Shown here: piece after piece, positions 24,448 to 33,139 of the stretch
Layout of the letters: every line of letters begins with the position of its first letter
Position numbering within the stretch: the first letter of the stretch is position 1
Source: Streptomyces sp. STR69
Lineage (GTDB): Bacteria; Actinomycetota; Actinomycetes; Streptomycetales; Streptomycetaceae
Direction: 5' to 3'
Assembly (NCBI RefSeq): GCF_024519455.1
Contig: NZ_JALJRY010000029.1
Span: 44,472 to 108,471 of the forward strand
Length of the DNA: 64,000 nucleotides
Notes under the pieces: generated by a model
What the model was told of the DNA's origin: nothing
Seen by the model: only the letters and a program-made list of their open reading frames with translations
Database searches by the model: none
Made by a program: the position numbers and the translations under genes

Positions 24448-25379
24448 GCGAGGCTCCCCGGGTGATCGCCGGCGTCGACATCGGCGGGACCACCACTCAG
24501 GTCGTGCTGTGCACGGACCGGCTCGACGTCCTGGACCGGGTGGAGGTGCCGACCCCGGCGAGCGAGGGCGGGACGGCGATGCTCGACGCCGCCCTCTCCG
24601 CGCTACGGCGGCTGCTGGACCGTACGCCCGCCCGGTTGCTCGGGGTCGGGGTCGGCGCGGCCGGGCTCGTGGATGTGCGGGCCGGGCGGATTCTCGTGGC
24701 GAGCGACTCGTTCCGTGACTGGGCCGGGTTCGAGGTGACGGCCGCTGTCGAACGGGCCCTGGACGTACCGGCGTTCCTCGACAACGACGTCAACGCGTTT
24801 CTGCGCGGGGAGGTCGCCAAGGGGGCCGTCGCGGGTGAGGAGAACGTGCTCGGGATGACGCTCGGCACCGGGGTGGGCGGCGCGCTGTGGCTGAATGACG
24901 CCCTTTACGACGGGCCGCGCGGGGCGGCCGGTGAGATCGGCCATGTGCCGGGGTTCGGCGAGCTGCCGTGCACGTGTGGCGGGCGGGGGCATCTGGAGAC
25001 GCTGGCGTCGGGGCGGTCGATCGCGGCGCGGTACGGGGAGCGGACGGGGCGTGCGCTCACGGCCCGCGAGGTCGCCGGGGCGGCCCACGGCGGCGACCCG
25101 GACGCGCTCGCCGTCTACCGGGACGCGGGCCGTGGTGTGGCCCGTGCGCTGCTGATCACGGCGGGGCTGCTGGATGTCACGACGTGTGTGATCGGCGGGG
25201 GCGTCAGCCGCTCGTGGGAACTGGTCGAGTCGGCCGTGCGGGACACGCTGGCGCTGGAACCGCCGGTGAGCGGGCACCCGGTGCGGGTGCTGCCGGCCAG
25301 GCTCGGCGGTGACGCGGTGGCGATCGGGGCGGCGGCCCGGGCGCGGACGGAACTCCTGATCCACACCGGAGGCTCGTGA
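24444..25379 (+). CDS. ROK-family sugar kinase
   Basis: 311 aa with no DNA-binding domain. ATP-site DIGGTTTQ near the N-terminus, catalytic block FLDNDVNAFLRGE, and GTGVGGALW. The zinc motif reads CTCGGRGHLE, so the third cysteine of CxCGxxGCxE is replaced by His, which can still bind zinc. ROK kinases phosphorylate glucose, N-acetylglucosamine, N-acetylmannosamine and similar sugars. GTG 24444 overlaps the ATPase stop and sets the start; the longer frame upstream is the shadow of that gene. Being last in the transporter operon, it probably phosphorylates a sugar released from the imported ligand. Confidence 0.85.
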   Translation: MSEAPRVIAGVDIGGTTTQVVLCTDRLDVLDRVEVPTPASEGGTAMLDAALSALRRLLDRTPARLLGVGVGAAGLVDVRAGRILVASDSFRDWAGFEVTAAVERALDVPAFLDNDVNAFLRGEVAKGAVAGEENVLGMTLGTGVGGALWLNDALYDGPRGAAGEIGHVPGFGELPCTCGGRGHLETLASGRSIAARYGERTGRALTAREVAGAAHGGDPDALAVYRDAGRGVARALLITAGLLDVTTCVIGGGVSRSWELVESAVRDTLALEPPVSGHPVRVLPARLGGDAVAIGAAARARTELLIHTGGS

Positions 25380-25496
25380 TCCACACAGGGGGCACCCAGC
25401 AGACGCCTACGTGAACGGCGAGAACCGGCCAAGCACGACCGTGTGATTGACGCGCACACGCCCCATCCCTACCTTCTGATCGACTTACCGAACTCC

Positions 25497-25522
25497 GTTC
25501 GGAATATCGAACATTTCGGAAC
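25497..25522. promoter_or_regulatory. Operator-like inverted repeats upstream of the GH43-like gene
   Basis: GTTCGGAATATCGAAC (25497-25512) has five-base inverted arms. It is followed by another half-site, TTTCGGAAC (25514-25522). This AT-containing block lies 42-67 bp upstream of the start codon in otherwise GC-rich DNA. The regulator is unknown. Confidence 0.4.
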
Positions 25523-25563
25523 GATGGGCCGCTCGCACCCCACTCGCATCCCCTGGAGAACAC

Positions 25564-26961
25564 ATGGCCGTCCCCCCTCTCCCCCACCCCTCCCGCCGCC
25601 TCTTCCTCGGCATGGCCGCGACCGTCCCCCTCGCGGCCACCGGCGCGCTCACGCTCGGCGCCGGCAGCGCGCGGGCGGCGACCAACTCGGCCTATGTCAT
25701 GTGCTACTTCACCGAGTCGCCGACGTTCCTGGGCGCCAACTACGGTCTGCACCTGGCCGTCAGCCTCGACGGTCTGCAGTGGACCCCGTTGAACCAGAAC
25801 GCGCCCGTCGCCACCCCGACCGCGGGCTCCCTCGGCCTGCGCGACCCCTTCATCCTGCGCAAGCAGGACGGCACGTTCGCGGTCCTCGCGACCGACCTCA
25901 ACGGCACCGACTGGTCGTACGTCAGCCAGTACATCCATGTCTGGGACTCCGTCGATCTGCGTACCTTCACCGGGTACCGGCGGATGAAGGTGCACAGCCT
26001 GGACACCCACGCCTGGGCGCCGGAGTCCTTCTGGGACGCGGGGCGCGGGCAGTACGGGGTGATCTACTCGGCCGTCAACGACAGCGGCCACAACGTCATC
26101 ATGGTCAACTACACGAGCGACTTCGTGACCGCCGGGGATCCGCAGGTGTTCTTCGACCCCGGTTACGACGTCATCGACGGCGATCTCGCCGTGGGCGTGA
26201 ACGGGGTCAACTACCTCTACTTCAAGAAGAATTCGACGCTGGTCGGCGCCAAGTCCACGTCCCTGGACCCCGGCAGCTTCACCGAGTTCAGCACGGCGGT
26301 CTCGCACAACGGCACCGAGGCCCCGACGCTGGTCAAGTCCCTTGCGTCGAGCTCCACTTGGTACCTCTGGGGGGACACCTGGGACCCCAACGGCGTCTTC
26401 TACGCCTGGCAGACCAGCAGTCTGGCGGCCGGCACCTGGACGGCCGTGGACCAGAAGCTCTACACGCAGCCGCTCAACTCCAAGCACTGCGGCATCGAGC
26501 CGATCACCGCGGCCGAGTACAACAACCTCGTGGCGAAGTGGGGCACGCCCGCCTGGAACCGGCTCAAGTCCTACAACTATCCGGCGCGTTACGTCCGGCA
26601 CTCCAATTTCATCGGGCGGATCGACGCGTACGCCTTCGACCCGTACACCGACTCGCAGTGGACGCTGGTGCCGGGCCTCGCGGACAGCGCGGGCGTGTCC
26701 TTCCAGTCGGTCAACTACCCGACCCGGTATCTGCGGCACTACGACTACGCGCTCCAACTCGACGTGAACGACGGCACGTCGACGTTCGCCGGGGACGCCA
26801 CGTTCTACCGGACGGCGGGCCTGGCGGACTCCAGCTGGGCGTCGTTCCGGTCGTACAACAACCCGACCCGCTACATCCGGCACTCCAACTACGTGCTGCG
26901 CATCGACCCGATCTCGACGGCCACGGACCAGCAGGACGCGACGTTCTACGTCGGCTACTGA
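25564..26961 (+). CDS. Tat-exported GH43-like beta-propeller protein with AbfB (CBM42) domain
   Basis: 465 aa. The twin-arginine signal PSRRLFLGMAATVPLAATGA ends at ARA. The five-bladed propeller typical of GH43/GH62 follows. LRDPFILRKQDGTFAVLATD carries the presumed catalytic-base Asp, and HAWAPESFWD the WAPE block. The C-terminal about 130 residues are AbfB repeats (NYPARYVRHSNFIGRID, NYPTRYLRHYDYALQLD, NPTRYIRHSNYVLRID), a carbohydrate-binding module for arabinose side chains. It likely trims arabinofuranosyl decorations on plant or cell-wall polysaccharides. The start follows GGAGAA. A 15-bp hairpin terminator follows the stop, so it is monocistronic. Confidence 0.88.
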   Translation: MAVPPLPHPSRRLFLGMAATVPLAATGALTLGAGSARAATNSAYVMCYFTESPTFLGANYGLHLAVSLDGLQWTPLNQNAPVATPTAGSLGLRDPFILRKQDGTFAVLATDLNGTDWSYVSQYIHVWDSVDLRTFTGYRRMKVHSLDTHAWAPESFWDAGRGQYGVIYSAVNDSGHNVIMVNYTSDFVTAGDPQVFFDPGYDVIDGDLAVGVNGVNYLYFKKNSTLVGAKSTSLDPGSFTEFSTAVSHNGTEAPTLVKSLASSSTWYLWGDTWDPNGVFYAWQTSSLAAGTWTAVDQKLYTQPLNSKHCGIEPITAAEYNNLVAKWGTPAWNRLKSYNYPARYVRHSNFIGRIDAYAFDPYTDSQWTLVPGLADSAGVSFQSVNYPTRYLRHYDYALQLDVNDGTSTFAGDATFYRTAGLADSSWASFRSYNNPTRYIRHSNYVLRIDPISTATDQQDATFYVGY

Positions 26962-26985
26962 GCCCCCGGGCACGACGGGCACGAC

Positions 26986-27023
26986 GACGCGGGTGCCTCC
27001 CGGAGAACGGAGGCACCCGCGTC
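26986..27023. terminator. Strong hairpin terminator between convergent genes
   Basis: GACGCGGGTGCCTCC (26986-27000) pairs perfectly over 15 bp with GGAGGCACCCGCGTC (27009-27023) around an 8-nt loop. It sits between the GH43-like gene and the convergent osmoprotectant binding-protein gene. Confidence 0.8.
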
Positions 27024-27037
27024 CGCGGCGGAACGGG

Positions 27038-28000
27038 TCAGCTCAGGCCGGCCGTCTTCAGCCAGGCCTTCGCGACGTCCAGCGGGTCCTTGTTCTGCGA
27101 GCCCACCTGGGTGTCGAGGTCCAGCAGGGTCGCCGTGTCGAGCTTCGCGGAGACCGCGTTGAGGGCGGCCACACCGGCGGCGGAGAGGCCGCTCTTGTAG
27201 ACCAGGGGCTGCACGTTCTCGAAGCCGAAGAGCCGCTTCGGGTCCTGCAGCGTGACGTGCTTCTCCTTGGTGATGGTCGGGTCCGTGCTGAAGAGGTCCG
27301 CCGCCTGCACGGTGTTCTTCTTCAGCGCGGCGGCCGTCAGCGGGCCGCCCGCGTCCAGCGCCTTGAAGGACTTGAACTCCAGGCCGTAGACGGACTTCAG
27401 GCCCACCAGGCCCTGCTGCCGGGTCTGGAACTCCGGCGAGGCGCCGATGACCAGGTCCTTGGCGATGGACTTGAGGTCCCCGATGCTGGACTCGGACGTG
27501 AGGTTGTACTTCTTCGCGGTCTCCGCGTTGAGGGTGACCGTGTCCTTGTCCTCGGCGGCGGCCGGGTCCAGCAGCGTCAGCTTGGAGTCCAGCTTGGCGT
27601 TGATCGCGGCCGTGGTCGCGGCGAGGGTCGCCGGGGCGGCCTTCGGGTCGAGGTAGGCCAGCAGGGCGCCGTTGTACTCGGGCAGCACCGTGATGGAGCC
27701 GTTCTTGAGCAGGCCGTACGTGGTCTCACGGCTGCCGATGTTCGGCTTGTAAGTGACCTTGACGCCCTTGGCCTTGAGGGCCTCGCCGTAGATGTCGGCG
27801 ATCAGGATGCTCTCGGCGAAGTTGTTCGAGCCGACGACGACCGTGTCGCCACTGGCCTTGCCGCCCGAGAGGGGGTTGTCGGACTTGCTGTCGGAGGACG
27901 ACCCACATCCCGTGACAAGCGCAGCCGTGGCGGCGAGGGCGATGGCCGCCGCGCCGGGGTACCTAGTGCTGGACCAGCTGTTCTTCGCTTTAGAAGTCAC
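27038..28000 (-). CDS. Osmoprotectant (OpuC/ProX-type) substrate-binding lipoprotein
   Basis: 320 aa. Lipobox LVTGCGSS. The OpuAC/glycine-betaine binding fold is shown by VVVGSNNFAESILIADIYGEALKAKG, GLLKNGSITVLPEYNGALL and AADLFSTDPTITKEKHVTLQDP. Family members bind betaine, carnitine, choline or related osmoprotectants. GTG 28000, after GGGA, gives a clean signal peptide. The matching ATPase and two permeases lie at 32471-34973 on the same strand, separated by conservon 2, which is transcribed the other way. The gene needs its own promoter in the 28001-28364 region. Confidence 0.9.
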   Translation of the reverse strand: MTSKAKNSWSSTRYPGAAAIALAATAALVTGCGSSSDSKSDNPLSGGKASGDTVVVGSNNFAESILIADIYGEALKAKGVKVTYKPNIGSRETTYGLLKNGSITVLPEYNGALLAYLDPKAAPATLAATTAAINAKLDSKLTLLDPAAAEDKDTVTLNAETAKKYNLTSESSIGDLKSIAKDLVIGASPEFQTRQQGLVGLKSVYGLEFKSFKALDAGGPLTAAALKKNTVQAADLFSTDPTITKEKHVTLQDPKRLFGFENVQPLVYKSGLSAAGVAALNAVSAKLDTATLLDLDTQVGSQNKDPLDVAKAWLKTAGLS

Positions 28001-28364
28001 AATTCCCGTTCCGGGGTTGGATGTTGGCACAGGCGTGCAGGCATGGCTGTGGCGTCCACGCGCGGGGCGTGAATGCCGCACTCCGCTGATCCAATCCAGC
28101 CGGTTCTTGGTCAGTCAAGAGAACTCTGGTCACCGATTGGCCTCAATGAGTGCCCAGTTGTGAAGGCAACGTAAACAGACCGGTCACGAACACAGGCGCT
28201 TTGTAATTGATTCTTGACGTAGGGCGACGCACTTGATCGTTCAAAGAGGCGGTAGTCTCCCCGGAGTTGGCGTCGGTCACAGCGGTGTGCGGGGGCCGCT
28301 TGGATCAAAAACAGTCACGTGTATCGCTGCGCGTACCGTGACAACACCCCACGAAGGAGGCCTG
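28001..28364. other. Divergent intergenic region between osmoprotectant SBP and conservon 2
   Basis: 364 bp, AT-richer than its surroundings, with no gene. It should hold the promoters of both units. The small palindrome TTGA-TCGT-TCAA is at 28233-28244. I could not place a convincing -10/-35 pair. Confidence 0.4.
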
Positions 28365-30854
28365 GTGTCCATACGGGGCTTCGCAGACCGTTGGCCCTTC
28401 AGGCGCAAGCTCAATCTGCTCGTCGGCGTACCGCTCGCGGTGGTCGCGGTGCTGCTGACGTATCTCATCACCGATGAGATCGGGCAGTCGACGGATGCGA
28501 GCGACGCGGCCCAGCTGGTGCGGGACAGCGGCCAGGTCGCCAGGCTGGTGAACCTCGTGGAGGCGGAGCACCAGCAGGCCATCCTGCTCTCCGTCCGCTT
28601 CGAGGCCACCAACGACGGCGGCACCCCCTCGCAGAGCGCCTACCGCAAGGCCCAGCAGGCCGTGGACAAGCAGGTCGAGAAGGTGCGCGACACCTTCGGC
28701 GACCGGCTGCCGGCCGGCGAGGCCCAGGCGCTCAGGGAGATCAACGGCCTGCAGACACTGCGCAACACGGTCGCCCAGAGCTATCTGCCCGCCGACAACA
28801 TCGACCCCGCGTACACCAGCGCCTCGGACGGTCTGATCGACGGGCTCGACCTGGAGCACAACGCGAACCTCGCCACCACCTTCACCGGCAACCTGCTGGA
28901 CTCCGTGCTGCGGGCCGATGCCGCCCACAGCTCGTTCGAGACCAGCGTGTTCTCGGCGACGACCGGTGACAGCAACGCGCTCATCGAGTTCACCAACGCC
29001 GTCGGCTCCTACGACCTGTACACCTACCAGGCCTCCCGCTTCGCCCGGTTCGCCACCGAGGAGCAGGCCGACGAGCTGTCCGGCGTCGAGCACACCACCC
29101 CGCAGCGGGAGATCGCCGAGGCGTACGCCGAGCTGCAGATCGACCCCAGTGGGCTGCAGGCCGAGTCGCCCGGCGCGGTCCGCAAGGCGTTCGCGGACGC
29201 CATGAGCGACTACCCCTCCTACCCGCAGCAGGCCGAGGCCCGGCTGAAGATCACCAGTTCGCTGATCGGCCAGATCGCCACCCGCGCCGACGACGCGTCC
29301 AGCTCCGCCTCCTGGCGCGCCGGACTGCTGCTGAGCCTCTCGCTGCTCGGCTTCGTGCTGTGGCTCGCCTTCGTGGTGATCGTGCGCCGCTCGGTGGTCC
29401 GCCCGGTGCAGGCCCTGACCGGCGCCGCCAAGCAGGTCGCCGAGGTCGCGGGCCGTGAACTCGCCCGCGTGGCCGACGACGACGCGGAGGACGACGGCCC
29501 GCCGATGCTGCGGGACATGCCGGTCACCGCGAAGGACGAGATCGGTGACCTCGCCGAGGCCTTCAACCATGTGCAGACCACGGCCGCCGCGCTGCTGGCC
29601 CGCCAGGTCGTCAGCCGCCGCAACGTCGCCGAGATGTTCGGCAACGTCGGCCGCCGTGTCAGCAACCTGACGACCCGTCAACTCGCGCTGATCGACGCGG
29701 TGGAGCGCGGCGAGACCGACCCCGCGCTCCTCGAACGCCTCTACTCCATCGACCACATCGCCGTCCGTCTGCGCCGCAACGCGGACAGCCTGATGCTGCT
29801 CGCCGGCATCCGCGAGACCGTGCTCGACGGCGGACCCACCGAACTCACCAACGTCGTACGGGCCGCGCTCGGCCAGATCGAAGGCTTCCAGCGGGTGAGT
29901 CTGCGGGCCGACACCGAGATCATGGTGGAGCCCGACATCATCGGCGACCTCACGCTGATGGTGGCCGAACTCCTGGAGAACGCGGTCTCGTTCTCCCCCG
30001 CGGGCAGCCCCGTCGAGGTGGTCGTCCGCACCGACGGCGACGACGCGCTGATCGTCGTGGCCGACCACGGTCTCGGAATGAGCGCCGACCGTATCGCCGA
30101 GGAGAACGCCCGGCTGATCCGCCGTGAGCGTCTGGACCTGGTGCCGACGAAGGTGCTCGGTCTGTTCGTGGTCGGTACGCTGGCCCGCCGCTGGGACATC
30201 GACGTCACGCTGGCCCGCACGCCGGGCGGCGGTGTGACGGCCGAGGTGACCATCCCGGCGACGCTGCTGCTGCGCATGAGCGCGCTGGCCTCCGGCGGTT
30301 CGGCGGAAGGACACGCGGGGCCCGACAAGGCGCTCGCGCCCGCCGGGTCGGGGCTCAACTCCGGTGAGGAGCAACGCCGTCCGGCTCCCTCCTGGGCCGC
30401 CTCGGACTCCGGACCGCGTCCGTCGATCACCCTGAGCAGACCCGAGCCGGCCGTGTCCGAGCATGTGCGTGCCGAGGACGAGCCCGTCCCGCTGCCCCGC
30501 CGGGTCTCCCGGTACGAGACGGCGCCGACGGCCGCCCCGGCTCCTCCGCCCCTCACCCACCACGCCCCGGCGGACGACTCCGCCGCCTTCGACACCGGCC
30601 CCGGAGGCTCCCGCCCCCTGCGCCGACGGGTCAAGGGCGCCACCCTTCGTACGGGCGCCGACGACGCCGCCCAGCAAGCCGCCAGGCAGGCCCCCCGGCC
30701 CGCCGACGCGGACGCCGTCCGCTCGGCCCTCGAAGAGTTCGAGGCCGCCGTGGAACAGGCCCATCGCGACAGCGACACCCTCACGGGCCTGCGCCCCACG
30801 GACGCGGACCACCCGCACGACCGGAACCACCTCCCGAAAGGAGCGGAGCAGTGA
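28365..30854 (+). CDS. cvnA: CvnA-type sensor kinase-like protein of conservon 2 (NIT domain)
   Basis: 829 aa. Helix 1 (LNLLVGVPLAVVAVLLTYLI) spans about 14-33. An external NIT-like helical domain spans about 40-310. Helix 2 (LLLSLSLLGFVLWLAFVVIV) spans about 320-340, then HAMP. The kinase-like core has the ATPase motifs ELLENAVSFSPAGSP (about 533-547) and VVADHGLGMS. The last about 180 residues are Pro/Ala-rich and low-complexity. GTG 28365, directly after GAAGGAGG, is clearly the start; the open frame upstream lacks a comparable site. It overlaps cvnB by four bases. Confidence 0.92.
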   Translation: MSIRGFADRWPFRRKLNLLVGVPLAVVAVLLTYLITDEIGQSTDASDAAQLVRDSGQVARLVNLVEAEHQQAILLSVRFEATNDGGTPSQSAYRKAQQAVDKQVEKVRDTFGDRLPAGEAQALREINGLQTLRNTVAQSYLPADNIDPAYTSASDGLIDGLDLEHNANLATTFTGNLLDSVLRADAAHSSFETSVFSATTGDSNALIEFTNAVGSYDLYTYQASRFARFATEEQADELSGVEHTTPQREIAEAYAELQIDPSGLQAESPGAVRKAFADAMSDYPSYPQQAEARLKITSSLIGQIATRADDASSSASWRAGLLLSLSLLGFVLWLAFVVIVRRSVVRPVQALTGAAKQVAEVAGRELARVADDDAEDDGPPMLRDMPVTAKDEIGDLAEAFNHVQTTAAALLARQVVSRRNVAEMFGNVGRRVSNLTTRQLALIDAVERGETDPALLERLYSIDHIAVRLRRNADSLMLLAGIRETVLDGGPTELTNVVRAALGQIEGFQRVSLRADTEIMVEPDIIGDLTLMVAELLENAVSFSPAGSPVEVVVRTDGDDALIVVADHGLGMSADRIAEENARLIRRERLDLVPTKVLGLFVVGTLARRWDIDVTLARTPGGGVTAEVTIPATLLLRMSALASGGSAEGHAGPDKALAPAGSGLNSGEEQRRPAPSWAASDSGPRPSITLSRPEPAVSEHVRAEDEPVPLPRRVSRYETAPTAAPAPPPLTHHAPADDSAAFDTGPGGSRPLRRRVKGATLRTGADDAAQQAARQAPRPADADAVRSALEEFEAAVEQAHRDSDTLTGLRPTDADHPHDRNHLPKGAEQ

Positions 30855-31327
30855 GTACGTCGACAGGTGAAACTCCCAGGGGAGGCACCACGCCGGCCGA
30901 ACTGCAGGCAGCCGCGGCCGATTTCAACTGGCTGCTCAACCGTTTCGCGACGGAGACCGCGGGTGTCGTCGACGCCATCGCGGTGTCCTCCGACGGTCTG
31001 CTGATCGCCGTGGCGGAACTGCGCGAGCACGCCCACTCGGAGCGGCTCGGGGCCATCGTCTCCGGCATCACCAGCCTGGCCGCCGGCGCCTCCGGCAACT
31101 ACGGTCTCGGCGGCCTGAACAAGGTCATCATCGACCTGGAGGGCGGCCACGTCCTCGTCTCCGCGATCGGCAGCGGCGCCGTCCTCGGCGTCGTCACCGA
31201 CAAGGAGGCCAAGCTCGGCAACATCGCCTACGAGATGACGCTGTTCGCCAACCGTGCCGGTTCCGCGCTCAACCCGCAGCTGGTGCTCCAGCTGAAGAAC
31301 AGCGTCGGCGCCGCTTCGGCTCGGTGA
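30851..31327 (+). CDS. cvnB: CvnB roadblock/LC7 protein of conservon 2
   Basis: 158 aa. The fold is shown by AAADFNWLLNRFATETAGVV, AIAVSSDGLLIAVAE and HVLVSAIGSGAVLGVVTD. It overlaps the cvnA stop (GTGA), and a 36-bp gap with GAGAGAGGAA separates it from cvnC. It is expected to dimerise and bridge the sensor and the GTPase. Confidence 0.92.
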   Translation: MSTSTGETPRGGTTPAELQAAAADFNWLLNRFATETAGVVDAIAVSSDGLLIAVAELREHAHSERLGAIVSGITSLAAGASGNYGLGGLNKVIIDLEGGHVLVSAIGSGAVLGVVTDKEAKLGNIAYEMTLFANRAGSALNPQLVLQLKNSVGAASAR

Positions 31328-31363
31328 CCGGTCCCCGACCGGTCGAGAGAGGAACAGCCACTC

Positions 31364-31819
31364 ATGCCCGACGGCCGCACTCCGAGCGGTGCCGGCGCGG
31401 ACGGGGCCACACCCCCGGATCGCGATCCGGTGCGCACGCCCTCCGCCGTACGGCCGTTCCTGGTCACCGCCGGCCGGGTCGCGGGTGCGGGAGCCACCGC
31501 CTCCGGGCGGCCGATCCCCGTCGAGACCCAGGTGGTGGCGACGGCCGCCGGGCTCGACGTGCTCGACCGGCTCTCCTTCGAGCAGCACGACATCGTCGCC
31601 GCCTGCCGGCAGCCGCAGTCCCTCGCGGAGATCGCGGCCCGGCTGCGGCTGCACCTGAACGTGGTGCGGGTCCTCGCCGAGGACCTGCGTGCCGCCGAGT
31701 ACCTGACGGTGCACGTGCCGAACACCGACATCACCCATGACGCAACCGTCCTGCGAAGGGTCATCGATGGCCTCCGCGCCATCCCCAACTCCCGGGGAGT
31801 ACTCCGTGACACCGACTGA
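31364..31819 (+). CDS. cvnC: CvnC DUF742 protein of conservon 2
   Basis: 151 aa. DUF742 signatures VRPFLVTAGRVAG, LSFEQHDIVAACRQPQSLAEIAARL and LNVVRVLAEDLRAAEYLTV are present. The N-terminal about 25 residues are an acidic, Pro-rich extension absent from conservon 1. The last 14 nt overlap cvnD, the same overlap as in conservon 1. Confidence 0.9.
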   Translation: MPDGRTPSGAGADGATPPDRDPVRTPSAVRPFLVTAGRVAGAGATASGRPIPVETQVVATAAGLDVLDRLSFEQHDIVAACRQPQSLAEIAARLRLHLNVVRVLAEDLRAAEYLTVHVPNTDITHDATVLRRVIDGLRAIPNSRGVLRDTD

Positions 31820-32405
31820 ACCGGTCGCCCGCGGTGCGGCTGCGCAGACCGTCGTACGACCGCCGCTGCCGGTGAAGATGGTCGTCGCGGGCGGCTTCGG
31901 CGTGGGCAAGACCACCACCGTGGGCGCGATCTCCGAGATCGAGCCGCTGACCACCGAGGCCGCGATCACCGAGGTCGCGGCGGGCGTGGACGACCTGTCC
32001 CACACCCCGCGCAAGACCACGACCACGGTGGCGATGGACTTCGGCTGCATCACCATCGACCCGACCCTGAAGCTGTATCTGTTCGGTACGCCCGGGCAGG
32101 ACCGGTTCGGCTTCATGTGGGACGACATCGTGGAGGGCGCGGTCGGCGGTCTCGTCATCGTCGACACGCGCCGGCTCGACGACTGCTACGCGGCCGTCGA
32201 CTACTTCGAGCACAAGCAGATCCCGTTCGCGGTCGCGCTGAACGCCTTCGACGGAAAGATCGAGCACTCCCTCGACGAGGTCCGCTGGGCGCTCGACGTG
32301 AACGAACGCGTCCCGGTGATCGCCTTCGACGCGCGGGAGCGCGGCTCGGTGCGGGACGCGCTGCTGGTCGTCCTGGAGCTGGCGCTGGCGCGCTCCCAGG
32401 GCTGA
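31806..32405 (+). CDS. cvnD: CvnD small GTPase of conservon 2
   Basis: 199 aa. P-loop GGFGVGKTT, MDFGCITID, and LFGTPGQDRFGFMWDDIVEG; the specificity region is near LNAFDGK. GTG 31806 was chosen because GGGGAG precedes it and it reproduces the 14-nt cvnC overlap of conservon 1. In-frame ATGs at 31737 and 31767 would lengthen it. A perfect 11-bp hairpin follows the stop. Residue identity to the conservon-1 CvnD is high around the nucleotide site. Confidence 0.9.
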   Translation: MTPTEPVARGAAAQTVVRPPLPVKMVVAGGFGVGKTTTVGAISEIEPLTTEAAITEVAAGVDDLSHTPRKTTTTVAMDFGCITIDPTLKLYLFGTPGQDRFGFMWDDIVEGAVGGLVIVDTRRLDDCYAAVDYFEHKQIPFAVALNAFDGKIEHSLDEVRWALDVNERVPVIAFDARERGSVRDALLVVLELALARSQG

Positions 32406-32424
32406 CGGCGGCAGAAACAAGAGA

Positions 32425-32450
32425 GGGGGGAGGGCCTGAGCCCTCCCCCC
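32425..32450. terminator. Strong hairpin terminator between cvnD and the osmoprotectant permease
   Basis: GGGGGGAGGGC pairs perfectly with GCCCTCCCCCC around the loop CTGA. It separates two convergent transcripts, and the sequence CATTT follows. Confidence 0.85.
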
Positions 32451-32470
32451 CATTTCCCTTACTGCGGCGC

Positions 32471-33139
32471 TCAGTTGCTCCTGCGCACCCCCGGCGACAC
32501 CGCGAGCCGCGCGATGCCCCAGAAGACCGCAAGCGTCACCAGGGCCATCCCGGCGACCAGGGTGGCGCCGCCGACGACCTTCTCGTAGTTCTTCTGGTAG
32601 AGGCCGTCGATGATGTAGCGGCCGAGGCCGCCGAGGCTGACGTAGGCCGCGATGGTGGCGGTGGAGACGATCTGGATGGCGGCCGAGCGCAGGCCGCTGA
32701 GGATCAGCGGGAGCGCGACCGGCAGTTCCACCTGGAAGAGGATGTTCGTCTCGTTCATGCCCATGCCGCGGGCGGCGTCGACCGGGGACGGGTCGACGGA
32801 GCGCATCGCCTCGTAGGTGGTGACCAGGATCGGCGGTACGGCGAGGACGACCAGCGGGATCATCACCGGCACCAGGCCGAAGCCGATCAGCACGAACATC
32901 AGCACCAGCAGGCCGAAGCTGGGAAGCGCGCGGGCGGCGGTGGCGATGAGCGAGAGGGCGTTGCCGCCGCGTCCGGTGTGGCCCGTGAGCAGACCGACGG
33001 GGAGGCCGATGGCGGCGGCGATGGCGAGCGCGAGCAGCGAGTACTGGACGTGCTCGCGCAGCCGGGTGGGGATGCCGTCGTAGCCGTGCCAGTGGGTGCT
33101 GTCGCTGAAGAACAGGTTGATGTAGTGGAGTACGTTCAC
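32471..33139 (-). CDS. Osmoprotectant ABC permease 2
   Basis: 222 aa. The OpuC/ProW permease fold is shown by LREHVQYSLLALAIAAAIGLPVGLL, ARALPSFGLLVLMFVLIGFG and the coupling motif VDAARGMGMNETNILFQVELPVALPLILSG. About six membrane segments. GTG 33139 overlaps the stop of permease 1 (GTGA), fixing the start. It is the last gene of the ATPase-permease-permease unit and converges on conservon 2 across the terminator at 32425-32450. Confidence 0.9.
   Translation of the reverse strand: MNVLHYINLFFSDSTHWHGYDGIPTRLREHVQYSLLALAIAAAIGLPVGLLTGHTGRGGNALSLIATAARALPSFGLLVLMFVLIGFGLVPVMIPLVVLAVPPILVTTYEAMRSVDPSPVDAARGMGMNETNILFQVELPVALPLILSGLRSAAIQIVSTATIAAYVSLGGLGRYIIDGLYQKNYEKVVGGATLVAGMALVTLAVFWGIARLAVSPGVRRSN

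Noticed and set aside
28305..30830. An 841-codon open frame antisense to conservon-2 cvnA
   Set aside because: Shadow of the real gene. No recognisable domain, and it would cover the divergent promoter region.
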